From Pseudomonadota bacterium (lineage in GTDB: Bacteria; Pseudomonadota; Alphaproteobacteria; Reyranellales; Reyranellaceae): a stretch of 64,000 nt of DNA. The notes under the pieces are model-generated. The model was not told where the DNA came from and searched no databases. It saw nothing but the letters and a program-made list of their open reading frames with translations. The position numbers and the translations under genes are program-made. Within the stretch, counting starts at the first letter, position 1; each line of letters begins with the position of its first letter. The stretch is from assembly GCA_018240685.1 (NCBI GenBank), contig JAFEFG010000005.1:1-64000 (forward strand), written 5' to 3'. This document shows positions 9,271 to 18,817 of the stretch, piece after piece.

Positions 9271-10437
9271 GTGCCGACCTGTATCGCCCTTATCGTCGCC
9301 GCCGGCAGAGGAAGCCGCTTCGGTGGTCCACTGCCCAAGCAGTATGCGCTCCTGAACGGCCTGGCGGTCCTGCGCCACACCCTTTTGGCCTACCGTGCCA
9401 CGCCGGAAATCAATGCCTCCCGGGTGGTGATCGCGGCCGGAGACGAGGCGTTGTACGAGGCTGCCGTACATGGGCTCGGCCTGCCGGCGCCCATCCAGGG
9501 TGGCGCGAGCCGCCAGCAATCCGTGCTCAATGGCCTGGAAGCCCTGGTTCCCGAAGGCCCTGATTTCGTGGCCATCCATGACGCCGCCCGTCCCTTCGTG
9601 CGACCGGCTGAGATTGCTGCCTGTCTGGCGGCCGCCATGGCCGAGGGTGTCGACGGGGCCGTCCTGGGGGTGCCGCTCGCCGATACCGTCAAGCGTACCG
9701 ACGCCGCCGGCGCCGTGATGGAGACGGTCCCGCGCGTCAACCTCTGGCGTGCGCAGACGCCCCAGATCTTCCGTTTCGAACGGCTGCTCGCTGCACATCG
9801 TGCAGCGGCAAAGCTCGCCGAGAGCGAGGCAACCGCGCTCACCGACGACGCGGCGGTGGCCGAAAGAGCAGGACTGAAGGTGGTTATGGTCGCAGGAAGT
9901 GAGGACAATCGGAAGATCACGACGAACGCCGATCTCGCACGGGCGTCCGCGATGGAAACCCGGACGGCGACCGGCTTCGACGTGCATGGCTTCGCGCCGG
10001 GTAACTCTGTGATGCTGGGCGGCATCGCCATCCCCCACAATCAGACGCTGGCCGGCCACTCCGATGCCGATGTCGCGCTCCATGCCCTGACAGACGCCGT
10101 GCTGGGGACGATCGGCGCAGGCGATATCGGCAAGCACTTCCCTCCCTCCGATCCGCAATGGCGGGGCGCATCATCCGACCGTTTCCTGCGCCATGCCGTG
10201 GACATGCTCGCCGCCCGCGGCGGCCGGATCGTCCATCTCGACCTCACTCTGGTCTGCGAGGCCCCGCGCATCGGCCCCCATCGCGACGCGATGCTCGCCA
10301 GCATCGCGAAGATCACCGGCGTGCCGGCCGATCGGGTGAGCGTCAAGGCGACGACCACCGAAGGGCTGGGCTTCACCGGCCGGCGCGAAGGGATCGCCGC
10401 GCAGGCGATCGCGACCGTTGAGCTTCCAAGGAGCTGA
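9271..10437 (+). CDS. ispDF: bifunctional IspD/IspF of the MEP isoprenoid pathway
   Basis: This 388-residue fusion catalyses two non-consecutive steps of the non-mevalonate pathway. The N-terminal half is 2-C-methyl-D-erythritol 4-phosphate cytidylyltransferase, with the nucleotide-binding signature AAGRGSRFGG and PKQY. The C-terminal half, from about residue 230, is 2-C-methyl-D-erythritol 2,4-cyclodiphosphate synthase, with the metal ligands DVHG and GHSDADV. The fused form is common in alphaproteobacteria. GTG at 9271 has AAGG just upstream and begins directly with the IspD strand. The pncC gene follows 4 nt after the stop. Confidence 0.95.
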   Translation: MPTCIALIVAAGRGSRFGGPLPKQYALLNGLAVLRHTLLAYRATPEINASRVVIAAGDEALYEAAVHGLGLPAPIQGGASRQQSVLNGLEALVPEGPDFVAIHDAARPFVRPAEIAACLAAAMAEGVDGAVLGVPLADTVKRTDAAGAVMETVPRVNLWRAQTPQIFRFERLLAAHRAAAKLAESEATALTDDAAVAERAGLKVVMVAGSEDNRKITTNADLARASAMETRTATGFDVHGFAPGNSVMLGGIAIPHNQTLAGHSDADVALHALTDAVLGTIGAGDIGKHFPPSDPQWRGASSDRFLRHAVDMLAARGGRIVHLDLTLVCEAPRIGPHRDAMLASIAKITGVPADRVSVKATTTEGLGFTGRREGIAAQAIATVELPRS

Positions 10438-10441
10438 GGCG

Positions 10442-10933
10442 ATGTTCGATCATGAAATGCGCGACGTGGCTGAGCGGGTCCTGAACGACTGCCGACAGCG
10501 TGGATTGAAGGTCGTCACCGCCGAGTCCTGCACGGGCGGCCTGATCGCCGCGACGCTCACGGCCATCGCGGGGTCGTCGGACGTCGTCGACCGGGCATTC
10601 GTCACCTACTCCAACGAAGCCAAACGGGACATGATCGGCGTACCCTGGGACATGATCATGAAGCACGGCGCCGTGAGCGAGCCGGTGGCAACCGCGATGG
10701 CGCAGGGTGCGCTCGCGAACTCGGCCGCCGACATCGCCGTCTCCGTCACGGGCATAGCGGGTCCGGGCGGAGGCAGCGCGGAAAAGCCGGTCGGACTCGT
10801 CCATTTGGCGGTCTGCCGCAAGGATTTCGAGCCAGTCGCCGAGCGCCACGTCTTCGCCGGAGACCGCGACAATATCCGGCGCTCTGCAGTGCTTACTGCG
10901 CTTGCGCTGCTGGCGTCCCTGGCGGAGCGCTAG
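10442..10933 (+). CDS. pncC: nicotinamide-nucleotide amidohydrolase (CinA C-terminal domain type)
   Basis: This 163-residue protein consists of the CinA C-terminal domain only. It converts nicotinamide mononucleotide to nicotinate mononucleotide in pyridine-nucleotide salvage. Visible family motifs are TAESCTGGL, the Y-S-N-E-AK segment and VTGIAGPGGG. The ATG at 10442 is preferred over an in-frame upstream codon because AAGGAG sits 8 nt before it. It is co-directional with ispDF, and its 3' end overlaps the convergent START-domain gene by 41 bp. Confidence 0.9.
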   Translation: MFDHEMRDVAERVLNDCRQRGLKVVTAESCTGGLIAATLTAIAGSSDVVDRAFVTYSNEAKRDMIGVPWDMIMKHGAVSEPVATAMAQGALANSAADIAVSVTGIAGPGGGSAEKPVGLVHLAVCRKDFEPVAERHVFAGDRDNIRRSAVLTALALLASLAER

Positions 10934-11384
10934 CCTTCCCGTAGAGTTCGATGGCGCGCGCCTCGAAAGCCGCGACCATGCGCTTCACGGCTTCCGCAAA
11001 CAGCATGCGCACCGTGTGCTGCAGCAGGCGGGACCGAAACTCGAACTCGAGTGAGAACTCGATCAATGTGCCGCCCGGATGCGCCTGGAACAGCCACCGG
11101 CTTGCGAGAGTACGGAACGGCCCTTCGATGCCGACCGTTTCGATGCGCATCCCGTCGGGACCGTCCGGCGTCAGGACCACACGCGAAACGAACCGCTCGT
11201 GGAACGGTCCGAAGCCGATGGCAAGCTCGTCGATCTCCACATTCGGTCCCTCGCGCCGTCTCACACGAGCGGCCGTGCACCAGGGCAGGAATTCGGGATA
11301 GCGCGGCACATCGGCCACGAGGTCGAAGAGCTGCCTTGGCGCGAAAGGGATGATCTTCCGCTCCGCATGCCGGGTCGTCGTCAC
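10893..11384 (-). CDS. START-domain protein of the COQ10/RatA family
   Basis: This 163-residue protein has the SRPBCC fold. The opening RKIIPFAPRQLFDLVADVP and the YPEFLPWC segment are typical of coenzyme Q-binding COQ10 and of the related RatA proteins. In alphaproteobacteria this gene follows lipA and is thought to assist ubiquinone function. The name RatA (ribosome-association toxin) comes from E. coli and should not be read as toxin function here. It is 5 nt downstream of lipA. The last 14 residues are low-complexity and overlap pncC on the other strand. Confidence 0.85.
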   Translation of the reverse strand: MTTTRHAERKIIPFAPRQLFDLVADVPRYPEFLPWCTAARVRRREGPNVEIDELAIGFGPFHERFVSRVVLTPDGPDGMRIETVGIEGPFRTLASRWLFQAHPGGTLIEFSLEFEFRSRLLQHTVRMLFAEAVKRMVAAFEARAIELYGKASAPPGTPAAQAQ

Positions 11385-11389
11385 AGCGT

Positions 11390-12349
11390 TCAGGTCTTGA
11401 GTTGGGCAGCCCGCGCAGCGCGCAGGCGCACGAAGTCGTCGCCGGCGTGATAGCTCGAGCGCGTGAGCGGTGAAGCCGAAACCATGAGGAATCCCTTGGC
11501 CCGGGCGTGCGCCGCCAGTTCGTCGAATTCGGCGGGAGTCCAGAAACGATCGAGCGGCGCGTGCTTGGGCGTCGGCTGCAGATACTGGCCGATCGTGAGG
11601 AAATCCACATCCGCGGCGCGGAGATCGTCCATGACCTGCAGGATCTCCTCGCGCGTCTCGCCAAGCCCCACCATCAGTCCGGACTTGGTGAACATTGCCG
11701 GATCGATCTCCTTCACCCGCGCCAGAAGGCGCAACGACGTGAAGTAGCGTGCCCCGGGACGAATCGACGGATAGAGTCGCGGCACCGTTTCGAGATTGTG
11801 GTTGAACACATCGGGCCGCGCGGCGACCACCGTCTCGACGGCGCCCGGCTTGCGCATGAAATCCGGCGTCAGCACCTCGATCGTGGTGGTCGGCGCCGAC
11901 CGGTGCAGGGCGTTGATCACCTCGGCGAAATGCCCTGCCCCGCCGTCCGCCAGGTCATCGCGATCGACGGAAGTCACGACCACATGGCCGAGCCCCAGCT
12001 TTCCGACGGCATCGGCAATATTTGCAGGCTCGTGCGGATTGAGGGCGCCGGGCTTGCCCGTCGCGACGTTGCAGAAGGCGCAGGCACGCGTGCAGATCTC
12101 GCCCATGATCATGAAGGTGGCGTGCTTGTGCTTCCAGCACTCGCCGATATTGGGGCAGGCCGCCTCCTCGCAGACGGTGGCCAGCCCCTGCTGGCGCATC
12201 AGTCGCCGGGTCTCGGCATATTCCGGTGAATTCGGCGCGCGCACGCGAATCCACTCCGGCTTGCGGGGAATTGGATTGTCCGGCCGGTGGGCCTTTTCCG
12301 GATGCCGCTCCGCGCGGCTGAGGGGAACTTTGTCGATCGAGCCGTCCAT
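11390..12349 (-). CDS. lipA: lipoyl synthase LipA
   Basis: This 319-residue radical-SAM enzyme inserts two sulfurs into octanoyl groups on lipoyl domains. The auxiliary cluster cysteines are C60, C65 and C71 (CX4CX5C), and the radical-SAM cluster is C86, C90 and C93 (CX3CX2C). The C-terminal RSSY supplies the serine ligand of the auxiliary cluster. It follows lpdA by 6 nt, so the enzyme that lipoylates the pyruvate dehydrogenase complex is made with its substrate proteins. Confidence 0.97.
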   Translation of the reverse strand: MDGSIDKVPLSRAERHPEKAHRPDNPIPRKPEWIRVRAPNSPEYAETRRLMRQQGLATVCEEAACPNIGECWKHKHATFMIMGEICTRACAFCNVATGKPGALNPHEPANIADAVGKLGLGHVVVTSVDRDDLADGGAGHFAEVINALHRSAPTTTIEVLTPDFMRKPGAVETVVAARPDVFNHNLETVPRLYPSIRPGARYFTSLRLLARVKEIDPAMFTKSGLMVGLGETREEILQVMDDLRAADVDFLTIGQYLQPTPKHAPLDRFWTPAEFDELAAHARAKGFLMVSASPLTRSSYHAGDDFVRLRAARAAQLKT

Positions 12350-12355
12350 GACGTC

Positions 12356-13771
12356 CTAGATATGGAGCGTACGCCCGTAAGCCGCCAGTACCGATTCGTG
12401 CATCATCTCCGAGAGCGTCGGATGCGGGAATACCGTCGCCATCAGTTCAGCCTCGGTCGTCTCCAGCGTCTTGGCAATGCTGTAGCCCTGGATCAGCTCG
12501 GTCACCTCGGCGCCGATCATGTGCGCGCCCAGCAGTTCCCCGGTCCCGGCGTCGAAGATCGTCTTGATGAACCCCTCCGGCTCGCCGAGCGCGATCGCCT
12601 TGCCATTGCCGATGAACGGGAACTTGCCGACCTTCACCTGCAGGCCCTTGGCCTTGGCGGCGGCTTCCGTCAGCCCGATGCTGGCCACCTGCGGCTGGCA
12701 GTAGGTGCAGCCGGGAATGTTCGCGGTCACCATCGGGTGGACACCCTTCACGCCCGCGATCTTCTCCACGACCAGAACGCCCTCATGCATCGCCTTGTGG
12801 GCGAGCCAGGGCGGCCCCGCCACGTCCCCGATCGCATAGACGTTGGGTTCGCCGGTGAAGCCCCACTGGTCGATCACGATATGTGTCTTCTCGACCTTGA
12901 TCCTGGTGCCTTCGAGCCCGATATTCTCGACATTGCCGACGATTCCGACGGCGCTGATCACGCGATCGACGGTGATCTCCTGCGCCTTGCCGCCGACGGT
13001 GATGGTCGCGGTGACCGAGTTTGCCCCCTTCTTCAGGTTCGATACCGTGGCGGAGGTGAGGATCTTCATGCCCTGCTTCTCGAATGCCCGCTTGGCGAAG
13101 GCCGAGACTTCCTCGTCCTCCACCGGCAGGATCCGGTCCAGCACCTCGCACACCGTCACCTCGGCGCCCATGGTCCGGTAGAAGCTCGCGAACTCGATGC
13201 CGATCGCGCCCGAGCCGATCACCAGCAGCGACTTCGGGAACTCCGGAGGCACCATTGCCTCCTTGTAGCTCCAGACCAGCTTGCCGTCGGTCTCGAGGCC
13301 GGGAAGCTGCCGCGCGCGGGCGCCGGTCGCCAGGATCACGTTCCTGGCCGTCAGCGCCGCATTCGTCTTGTCGTTCATGGCAACCGCGAGCTTGCGCGCA
13401 CCGCTCGCTTCCGCGCCGGCCAGCTTGGCCGTACCGTCGAAGACCGTGATCTTGTTCTTGCGCATCAGGCCTTTGACGCCATTGCTGAGCTGGCTCGCGA
13501 CCTTGCGCGACCGCTCGACGATCTTCCTGGCATCGTAGGAGACGTCCTTCACCGACAGGCCGAAGGCATCGGCGTGCTTGATGAGGCCGTAGACCTCGGA
13601 GGTACGCAGAAGCGCCTTGGTCGGGATGCAGCCCCAGTTGAGACAGATGCCCCCCAGATGCTCGCGCTCGACGACGGCGGTCTTCATGCCGAGCTGGGCG
13701 GCGCGGATGGCGGCGACATAGCCGCCCGGCCCGCCGCCCACGACGATGATGTCGAAGTTCGTATCGGCCAT
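12356..13771 (-). CDS. lpdA: dihydrolipoyl dehydrogenase (E3)
   Basis: This 471-residue FAD enzyme reoxidises the dihydrolipoyl arms of E2. It has the N-terminal FAD-binding GGGPGGYVAA, the redox-active disulfide C43/C48 in GGICLNWGCIPTK, a central NAD-binding GSGAIGIE, and the C-terminal HPTLSE with the catalytic His of the partner subunit. The ATG at 13771 is chosen; the longer open frame only runs back into pdhC. It is 10 nt downstream of pdhC and part of the pdhABC-lpdA-lipA unit. Confidence 0.96.
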   Translation of the reverse strand: MADTNFDIIVVGGGPGGYVAAIRAAQLGMKTAVVEREHLGGICLNWGCIPTKALLRTSEVYGLIKHADAFGLSVKDVSYDARKIVERSRKVASQLSNGVKGLMRKNKITVFDGTAKLAGAEASGARKLAVAMNDKTNAALTARNVILATGARARQLPGLETDGKLVWSYKEAMVPPEFPKSLLVIGSGAIGIEFASFYRTMGAEVTVCEVLDRILPVEDEEVSAFAKRAFEKQGMKILTSATVSNLKKGANSVTATITVGGKAQEITVDRVISAVGIVGNVENIGLEGTRIKVEKTHIVIDQWGFTGEPNVYAIGDVAGPPWLAHKAMHEGVLVVEKIAGVKGVHPMVTANIPGCTYCQPQVASIGLTEAAAKAKGLQVKVGKFPFIGNGKAIALGEPEGFIKTIFDAGTGELLGAHMIGAEVTELIQGYSIAKTLETTEAELMATVFPHPTLSEMMHESVLAAYGRTLHI

Positions 13772-13781
13772 GGCTCGGCTC

Positions 13782-15080
13782 CTAGACCAGCATCGCGGCC
13801 GGCTGTTCGATATAGGCCCGCAGGGTCTGCAGGAACTGCGCACCGAGGGCGCCGTCCACTACGCGATGGTCGACGGCGAGCGTGCAGCTCATCATGTGGC
13901 GGATCACCATCTCGCCCTTGCGCGCGACGACGCGTTCCTCCGCCGCACCGACGGCCAGGATCATGGCCTGCGGCGGATTGATGATGGCGGCGAACTCCTT
14001 CACCCCGAACATGCCGAGATTGGAAATGGTGAAGCCGCCGCCCTGGAACTCCTCGAGCTTCAGCTTGCCGACCTTGGCGCGCGAGGCGAGATCTTTCATC
14101 TCGATCGAGATCTGCGCCACGCCCTTCATGTCGGCATTGCGGATGATCGGCGTGATGAGGCCACGATCGGTCGCGACGGCGACGGAGACGTCGACGGCGC
14201 CATACTGGATCATCTCCTCCTCGGCCCAAGAGGCGTTGCAATCCGGATGATCGCGCAGCGCCTTGGCGCAGGCCTTGATGAGCATGTCGTTCACCGAGAC
14301 CTTGGCGCCCTGCTTGCGCGCGACATCGTTGATCGCCTGACGCGCCGTGAGCAGGGCATCGATCTCGAATTCGACGGTGAGGTAGAAGTGCGGCACCGTC
14401 TGCTTGGACTCGAGCATGCGCCGGGCGATGACCTTGCGCACGGCCGTGTGCGGCACATGCCGGTCTCCCGGCGCCGTGATGATCGGCTGCGCCGGAATGC
14501 TCGGTGCCGGCCGCGGCGCGACAGGGGCGGCGCCAGGCGCCGGAACCGCTGCCGGTCGTGCCGCTCCCGGCCCGGCTGCCTCGACGTCAGCCTTCACGAT
14601 CCGACCGTTGGGACCCGAGCCCTTGAGCGCTGCAAGGTCGATACCCTTCTCCGCCGCCATGCGCTTGGCGAGCGGCGACGCAAAGATGCGCGGCCCATGG
14701 GTTGGAGCCACTGCGGCAGCCACTGCCGGCGCCGCCGCGGGTTTTGGCGCCGCAGGTGCGGGAGCGGGCTCTGCCTTGGGCGCCGCCGGCGTTGAGGCCG
14801 GGATAGCCGGCGCGGCGGCGGCCGGAACCGAGGTCTCACCCTCCTCCAGAAGGACTGCGATCACGGCATTGACCTTCACGCCTTCGGTGCCTTCCGGCAC
14901 TACGATCTGCCCGACCTTGCCCTCGTCGACGGCTTCGACCTCCATGGTCGCCTTGTCCGTCTCGATCTCGCAGACGACCTGCCCGGCTTTCACCGTGTCG
15001 CCCACCTTGACATGCCACTTGGCGAGTTTGCCCTCCGTCATCGTCGGCGACAGGGCGGGCATCAGGATGTTGATCGACAT
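13782..15080 (-). CDS. pdhC: dihydrolipoamide acetyltransferase, pyruvate dehydrogenase E2
   Basis: This 432-residue E2 core subunit has one lipoyl domain (residues 1-80, lipoyl-lysine K43 in ETDKATME), an Ala/Pro-rich hinge to about residue 130, a peripheral-subunit-binding domain ([13 protein letters not shown] onwards), a second Ala/Pro hinge, and a catalytic domain ending in DHRVVDG with catalytic His405 and Asp409. It transfers acetyl groups to CoA. Its lipoyl domain is nearly the same as the one fused to E1 beta upstream. It is 15 nt downstream of pdhB. Confidence 0.96.
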   Translation of the reverse strand: MSINILMPALSPTMTEGKLAKWHVKVGDTVKAGQVVCEIETDKATMEVEAVDEGKVGQIVVPEGTEGVKVNAVIAVLLEEGETSVPAAAAPAIPASTPAAPKAEPAPAPAAPKPAAAPAVAAAVAPTHGPRIFASPLAKRMAAEKGIDLAALKGSGPNGRIVKADVEAAGPGAARPAAVPAPGAAPVAPRPAPSIPAQPIITAPGDRHVPHTAVRKVIARRMLESKQTVPHFYLTVEFEIDALLTARQAINDVARKQGAKVSVNDMLIKACAKALRDHPDCNASWAEEEMIQYGAVDVSVAVATDRGLITPIIRNADMKGVAQISIEMKDLASRAKVGKLKLEEFQGGGFTISNLGMFGVKEFAAIINPPQAMILAVGAAEERVVARKGEMVIRHMMSCTLAVDHRVVDGALGAQFLQTLRAYIEQPAAMLV

Positions 15081-15095
15081 GCGCCGGCTCCCCGC

Positions 15096-16475
15096 TCAGC
15101 GATTGCAGACCGCGCGCGCGGCCTCGACGATGGTCTCGGGCTGCGGCAGCGCCATATGCTCGAGGTTGGCCGCATAGGGCAGCGGAACGTCGAGCCCCGT
15201 GACGCGCTTGACCGGAGCGTCCAGCCAGTCGAAGGCATGCTCCATCATCTGGGCTGCCAGTTCCGAGCCGATGCCGGCGAACGGCCAGCCTTCCTCGACC
15301 GAGACCAGCCGATTGGTCTTCTTGATCGAGGCGACGAGCGTCTCGGTGTCGAACGGCCGAAGGCTGCGCAGGTTGATGACCTCAGCCTCGATGCCCTGCT
15401 TGGCGAGCTCGTCGGCCGCATGCAGCGCCTTGCCGACCATGATCGAGAAGGCGGCGATGGTGACATCCTTGCCCACGCGCTCGACCTTGGCCTTGCCGAT
15501 GGGCAGGATGAACTCGGGATCGTCCGGCACATCGAACTGCTGGCCGTACATGATCTCGTTCTCGAGGAAGATCACCGGATTGGGATCGCGGATGGCGGCC
15601 TTCAGCAGGCCCTTGGCATCGGCCGCATTCCAGGGTGCGAGGACGCGCAGGCCCGGGCAGTGCGCATACCAGCTCGCATAGCACTGCGAGTGCTGAGCGG
15701 CGACGCGCGCGGCGGCACCGTTGGGCCCCCGGAAGACGATCGGGCAGGTCATCTGTCCGCCCGACATGTAATGCGTCTTGGCCGCGGAGTTGACGATCTG
15801 GTCCATCGCCTGCATGGCGAAGTTGAACGTCATGAACTCAACGATCGGCCGCAGCCCGCCGAATGCGGCGCCGACGCCCAGTCCCGCGAAGCCGTGCTCG
15901 GTGATCGGCGTGTCGATCACCCGCTTGGCGCTGAATTCCTCGAGCAGGCCCTGGCTCACCTTGTAGGCGCCCTGGTACTGCGCGACCTCCTCGCCCATCA
16001 GGAAGACCCCCGGATCCCGGCGCATCTCCTCGGCCATCGCATCCCGCAGCGCTTCGCGCACGGTGAGACGGACCGTCTTGCCCTTCCATTCGGGCTCGGC
16101 GGCCGGTGCGGCGACGACCGGCGGCGCGGCCGGCACGGGAGACGGTTCGGCCTTGGGCGCGCTTTCCACGGCGGGCTCAGGCGCCTTGGCCGCTGCCGGC
16201 GGAGCCGCTTTCGCCGCATCGGCGACACTCTCGCCCTCGGCAGCGAGAATGCAGATCGGCGCGTTCACCGCGACGCCCTCGGTACCTTCCGGCACCAGGA
16301 TCTGGGCCACGGTGCCTTCGTCGACGGCCTCGACTTCCATCGTCGCCTTGTCGGTCTCGATCTCGCAGATCACCTGGCCGGATTTGACGGCATCGCCCAC
16401 CTTGACGTGCCACTTCGCCAGCTTGCCCTCTGTCATCGTCGGCGAGAGAGCGGGCATCAGAACCGGAATCGACAT
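15096..16475 (-). CDS. pdhB: pyruvate dehydrogenase E1 beta with N-terminal lipoyl domain
   Basis: This 459-residue protein consists of a lipoyl domain (residues 1-80, K43), an Ala/Pro/Glu-rich linker to about residue 130, then the E1 beta fold with the [14 protein letters not shown] start and the [13 protein letters not shown] and VEEGWP segments. With PdhA it decarboxylates pyruvate and acetylates lipoamide. A lipoyl domain on E1 beta is known in several alphaproteobacteria and is not a sign of misassembly. The start is 3 nt after the pdhA stop. Confidence 0.95.
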   Translation of the reverse strand: MSIPVLMPALSPTMTEGKLAKWHVKVGDAVKSGQVICEIETDKATMEVEAVDEGTVAQILVPEGTEGVAVNAPICILAAEGESVADAAKAAPPAAAKAPEPAVESAPKAEPSPVPAAPPVVAAPAAEPEWKGKTVRLTVREALRDAMAEEMRRDPGVFLMGEEVAQYQGAYKVSQGLLEEFSAKRVIDTPITEHGFAGLGVGAAFGGLRPIVEFMTFNFAMQAMDQIVNSAAKTHYMSGGQMTCPIVFRGPNGAAARVAAQHSQCYASWYAHCPGLRVLAPWNAADAKGLLKAAIRDPNPVIFLENEIMYGQQFDVPDDPEFILPIGKAKVERVGKDVTIAAFSIMVGKALHAADELAKQGIEAEVINLRSLRPFDTETLVASIKKTNRLVSVEEGWPFAGIGSELAAQMMEHAFDWLDAPVKRVTGLDVPLPYAANLEHMALPQPETIVEAARAVCNR

Positions 16476-16478
16476 GGC

Positions 16479-17531
16479 TCAGGCTCCGACCAGGACGTCG
16501 GTCCACAGCTCCGACGGATCGGGCTCGGGACTATGCTGGGCGAATTCCGCCGCGTCGTTCACGATCTTGCGGATGTCGGCATCGACGGCCTTGAGTGCGG
16601 CCTCGTCGGTCTGCCCGCCGTCGAGCAAGGTCTTGCGCACATGGTCGATCGGGTCGCGCTCGGTGCGGTACTTGTCCACTTCTTCCTTGCTCCGGTACTT
16701 CGCGGGATCGCTCATGGAATGGCCCCGATAGCGGTAGGTCTGCATCTCGAGGATATAGGGGCCCGCACCGCTGCGGGCGTACTCCACGGCCTTCAGGCCG
16801 GCGGCGCGGACGGCCACGACATCCATGCCGTCGACCCGCTCACCCGGGATTCCGAAGGCCTCGCCATGGCGATAGAGCTCGGTGATCGCCGATGCACGCT
16901 CGACCGACGTGCCCATGCCGTAGCGGTTGTTCTCGATGATGTAGATGACCGGAAGCTTCCAGAGCGCGGCCATGTTCATCGCCTCGTAGACCTGACCCTG
17001 GTTGGCTGAGCCGTCGCCGAAATAGGTCAGCGAGACGTTGCTGCTGCCATTGTACTTGTGCGCGAAGGCGAGTCCGGTGCCGATCGGAACCTGGGCGCCG
17101 ACGATGCCGTGGCCACCGAAGAAGTTCTTCTCGCGGCTGAACATGTGCATCGAGCCGCCCTTGCCCTTCGAATAGCCGCCGCTGCGCCCGGTCAGCTCCG
17201 CCATCACGCCCTTGGGATCCATGCCCGCCGCCAGCATGTGGCCGTGATCGCGGTAAGAAGTGATGATCGAATCCTTGCTGCCGATGGTCGACTGCATGCC
17301 GACCACAACCGCTTCCTGGCCGATATAGAGATGGCAGAAGCCACCAATGAGGCCCATGCCGTAGAGCTGCCCCGCCCGCTCCTCGAAGCGGCGGATCAGC
17401 AGCATGTCGCGATAGAAATGCTTGAGCTGGTCTGAGGTGACGCTGTTGTCGCCGGGCCGGGGCGATTTCGACTCCGCCTTGGATTTTTCGGGGAGCGTTT
17501 CCCCTTTCGCCTTCGTGGCTGGTTTCGCCAT
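16479..17531 (-). CDS. pdhA: pyruvate dehydrogenase E1 alpha
   Basis: This 350-residue thiamine-pyrophosphate enzyme subunit carries the TPP/Mg site GDGSANQGQ...ENN, the RRFEERAGQLYG entry helix, and the YRYRGHSMSDP loop that is the phosphorylation loop in mitochondrial homologues. The ATG at 17531 has GAGAGG 6 nt upstream; the longer frame has no such support. It is the first gene of the pdhABC-lpdA-lipA unit. A candidate extended -10 promoter lies just upstream. Confidence 0.95.
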   Translation of the reverse strand: MAKPATKAKGETLPEKSKAESKSPRPGDNSVTSDQLKHFYRDMLLIRRFEERAGQLYGMGLIGGFCHLYIGQEAVVVGMQSTIGSKDSIITSYRDHGHMLAAGMDPKGVMAELTGRSGGYSKGKGGSMHMFSREKNFFGGHGIVGAQVPIGTGLAFAHKYNGSSNVSLTYFGDGSANQGQVYEAMNMAALWKLPVIYIIENNRYGMGTSVERASAITELYRHGEAFGIPGERVDGMDVVAVRAAGLKAVEYARSGAGPYILEMQTYRYRGHSMSDPAKYRSKEEVDKYRTERDPIDHVRKTLLDGGQTDEAALKAVDADIRKIVNDAAEFAQHSPEPDPSELWTDVLVGA

Positions 17532-17561
17532 GGCAATCCTCTCAAATTGGGCCCGCTGCGG

Positions 17562-17570
17562 CTTATAGCA
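17562..17570 (-). promoter_or_regulatory. candidate extended -10 promoter for the pdh operon
   Basis: On the minus strand TGCTATAAG forms an extended -10 (TGn plus TATAAG) about 30 nt before the pdhA ATG. No good -35 is visible at the right distance, which is acceptable for extended -10 promoters. An 18-bp palindrome lies 26 bp upstream of it. Confidence 0.4.
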
Positions 17571-17595
17571 TTGCCGATCGCGATGTGGTTGATCT

Positions 17596-17613
17596 AGCTG
17601 GAAAAAACCAGCT
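17596..17613. promoter_or_regulatory. palindrome AGCTGG-N6-CCAGCT upstream of pdhA
   Basis: Six-base arms flank a run of six A (six T on the minus strand). It lies between ftsB and pdhA, upstream of the predicted pdh promoter. It may be an operator, or the stem-loop ending the ftsB transcript. There is no U-run after it on the minus strand, so the operator reading is slightly preferred. Confidence 0.35.
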
Positions 17614-17706
17614 TCGGCCCGGGTGCGTCGCAGCAATTGAGAGATTGTTTGCGTCCGGCCAATCGGCGCGGACAGTTTCTTTCAGACGACCGCCAAGCGA
17701 TGCGGC

Positions 17707-18006
17707 TTATCGCGTCGGCGTGAAGATGATGATGTCGTCCTTGCGCGCGTAGTTGAGGAGGATGCGCGCGCGCTCGTCCAACATGTCCGGATCGATGCTC
17801 TGGTTACGCAACTCCGAAACCCGCCTCTCCCAGATCTTCCGGGTCGTCTCGGCTTCCGCGAGGTTCTGGTCGGCGATCTGGTTTTCCCGTTGGAGATGGA
17901 CCATTGCCAACAGGCCGCGATCACCGTTCACAAGGTGATAGCCGAAATAGCCGAACACCGTGGCGAAGATCACGGGGGCCAAAATCTGGCGTGGTCTCAA
18001 CAACAT
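17707..18006 (-). CDS. ftsB: FtsB/DivIC-family septum formation initiator
   Basis: This 99-residue bitopic membrane protein has a short cytoplasmic N-terminus (LLRPRQ), one transmembrane helix at about residues 8-26, then a heptad-rich coiled coil (MVHLQRENQIADQNLAEAE) and a C-terminal acidic segment. This is the plan of FtsB/DivIC, which links FtsL and FtsQ in the divisome. The position between eno and pdhA is the usual alphaproteobacterial one, although here other genes separate it from eno. Confidence 0.88.
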   Translation of the reverse strand: MLLRPRQILAPVIFATVFGYFGYHLVNGDRGLLAMVHLQRENQIADQNLAEAETTRKIWERRVSELRNQSIDPDMLDERARILLNYARKDDIIIFTPTR

Positions 18007-18031
18007 ATGCGGTCTTTCTAGGACAATAAGG

Positions 18032-18055
18032 CAACATATGGTGAGGCCAAGTCAA
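18032..18055 (-). promoter_or_regulatory. weak candidate promoter for ftsB
   Basis: TTGACT (18050-18055, minus strand) is a good -35, but the AT-rich sequence about 18-19 bp further on (CTTATT) is only a poor -10. The nonamer CAACATATG occurs at 18001-18009 and again at 18032-18040, bracketing the leader. Confidence 0.25.
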
Positions 18056-18057
18056 GA

Positions 18058-18771
18058 TTATTCGCAGAGGGCGATCCGGATCCGGCGATTGTGTCGCCCC
18101 TTGTTGTCGATCTTCAGGATGCGGATGGGCGGCGACCCGCCCGTCGAGGCGAGATGGGTCCCGCCGCAGGCCTGCCGATCGAGTCCGACGATCTCGACGA
18201 TGCGCACCTTGCCGTCCGGCGTGGGCGGTGGCGCGACCGAACGGCTGCGGATCAGGCCGCGCTCGGCCTGGGCCTCATGCATTGGCACGTAGTCGAGCTT
18301 CACCGGAATGTCCTGGCGGATGACGTCGTTCAGCGGCCCTTCCAGTCCTCGAAGACGCTCGTTGTCGGCCCCCGGCAGGTCGAAATCCATGCGGGCGGTG
18401 CCGTCGTCGGCCATCTGCACGCCCGTGACTAGGGCTCCGTCGAAGGCCTGGAACACGAGGGCGTTGAGGATATGCGTATCCGTATGGAGCTGGCGCATCA
18501 TCCGCCGGAACGCCGGATCGACGGCGGCTTCCACGGCGCCGCTGATTTCCAGCGGACCGTCCAGCAGGTGCCAGACCTTGCCGTCAGCATACTCGAACCC
18601 CGTGACTTTGGCTTCGCCGTCCTTCCAGCGGATCACACCGCGGTCAGCCAATTGCCCGCCCCCGCCCGGATAGAAGGGGGATTGCGTGAGAACCACCTTG
18701 CCCGGCTTCGCGTCCGCGACTTCCGCCTGCAGGTTCAATGTTTCCGGATGTTCGTGACAGAAGAGATGCAT
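18058..18771 (-). CDS. AlaX-type alanyl-tRNA editing protein
   Basis: This 237-residue free-standing editing domain is related to the AlaRS editing domain. The zinc ligands are His96 and His100 (HTDTH), Cys202 and His206 (CGGTH). An N-terminal barrel with YPGGGGQ precedes them. These proteins hydrolyse Ser or Gly mischarged onto tRNA-Ala. The ATG at 18771 gives the usual length; further upstream codons run into the next gene. It is 46 nt downstream of an AraC-type regulator and upstream of ftsB. No AlaRS catalytic domain is present. Confidence 0.88.
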   Translation of the reverse strand: MHLFCHEHPETLNLQAEVADAKPGKVVLTQSPFYPGGGGQLADRGVIRWKDGEAKVTGFEYADGKVWHLLDGPLEISGAVEAAVDPAFRRMMRQLHTDTHILNALVFQAFDGALVTGVQMADDGTARMDFDLPGADNERLRGLEGPLNDVIRQDIPVKLDYVPMHEAQAERGLIRSRSVAPPPTPDGKVRIVEIVGLDRQACGGTHLASTGGSPPIRILKIDNKGRHNRRIRIALCE

Positions 18772-18817
18772 CCGCGACAGGTATGCCCCGCCGGGATGTG
18801 GGTATTGGCAAAAATTG

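Noticed and set aside
10893-10933. Overlap of pncC and the START-domain gene as a possible frameshift
   Set aside because: Both proteins have normal lengths; convergent 3' overlaps of this size are ordinary.
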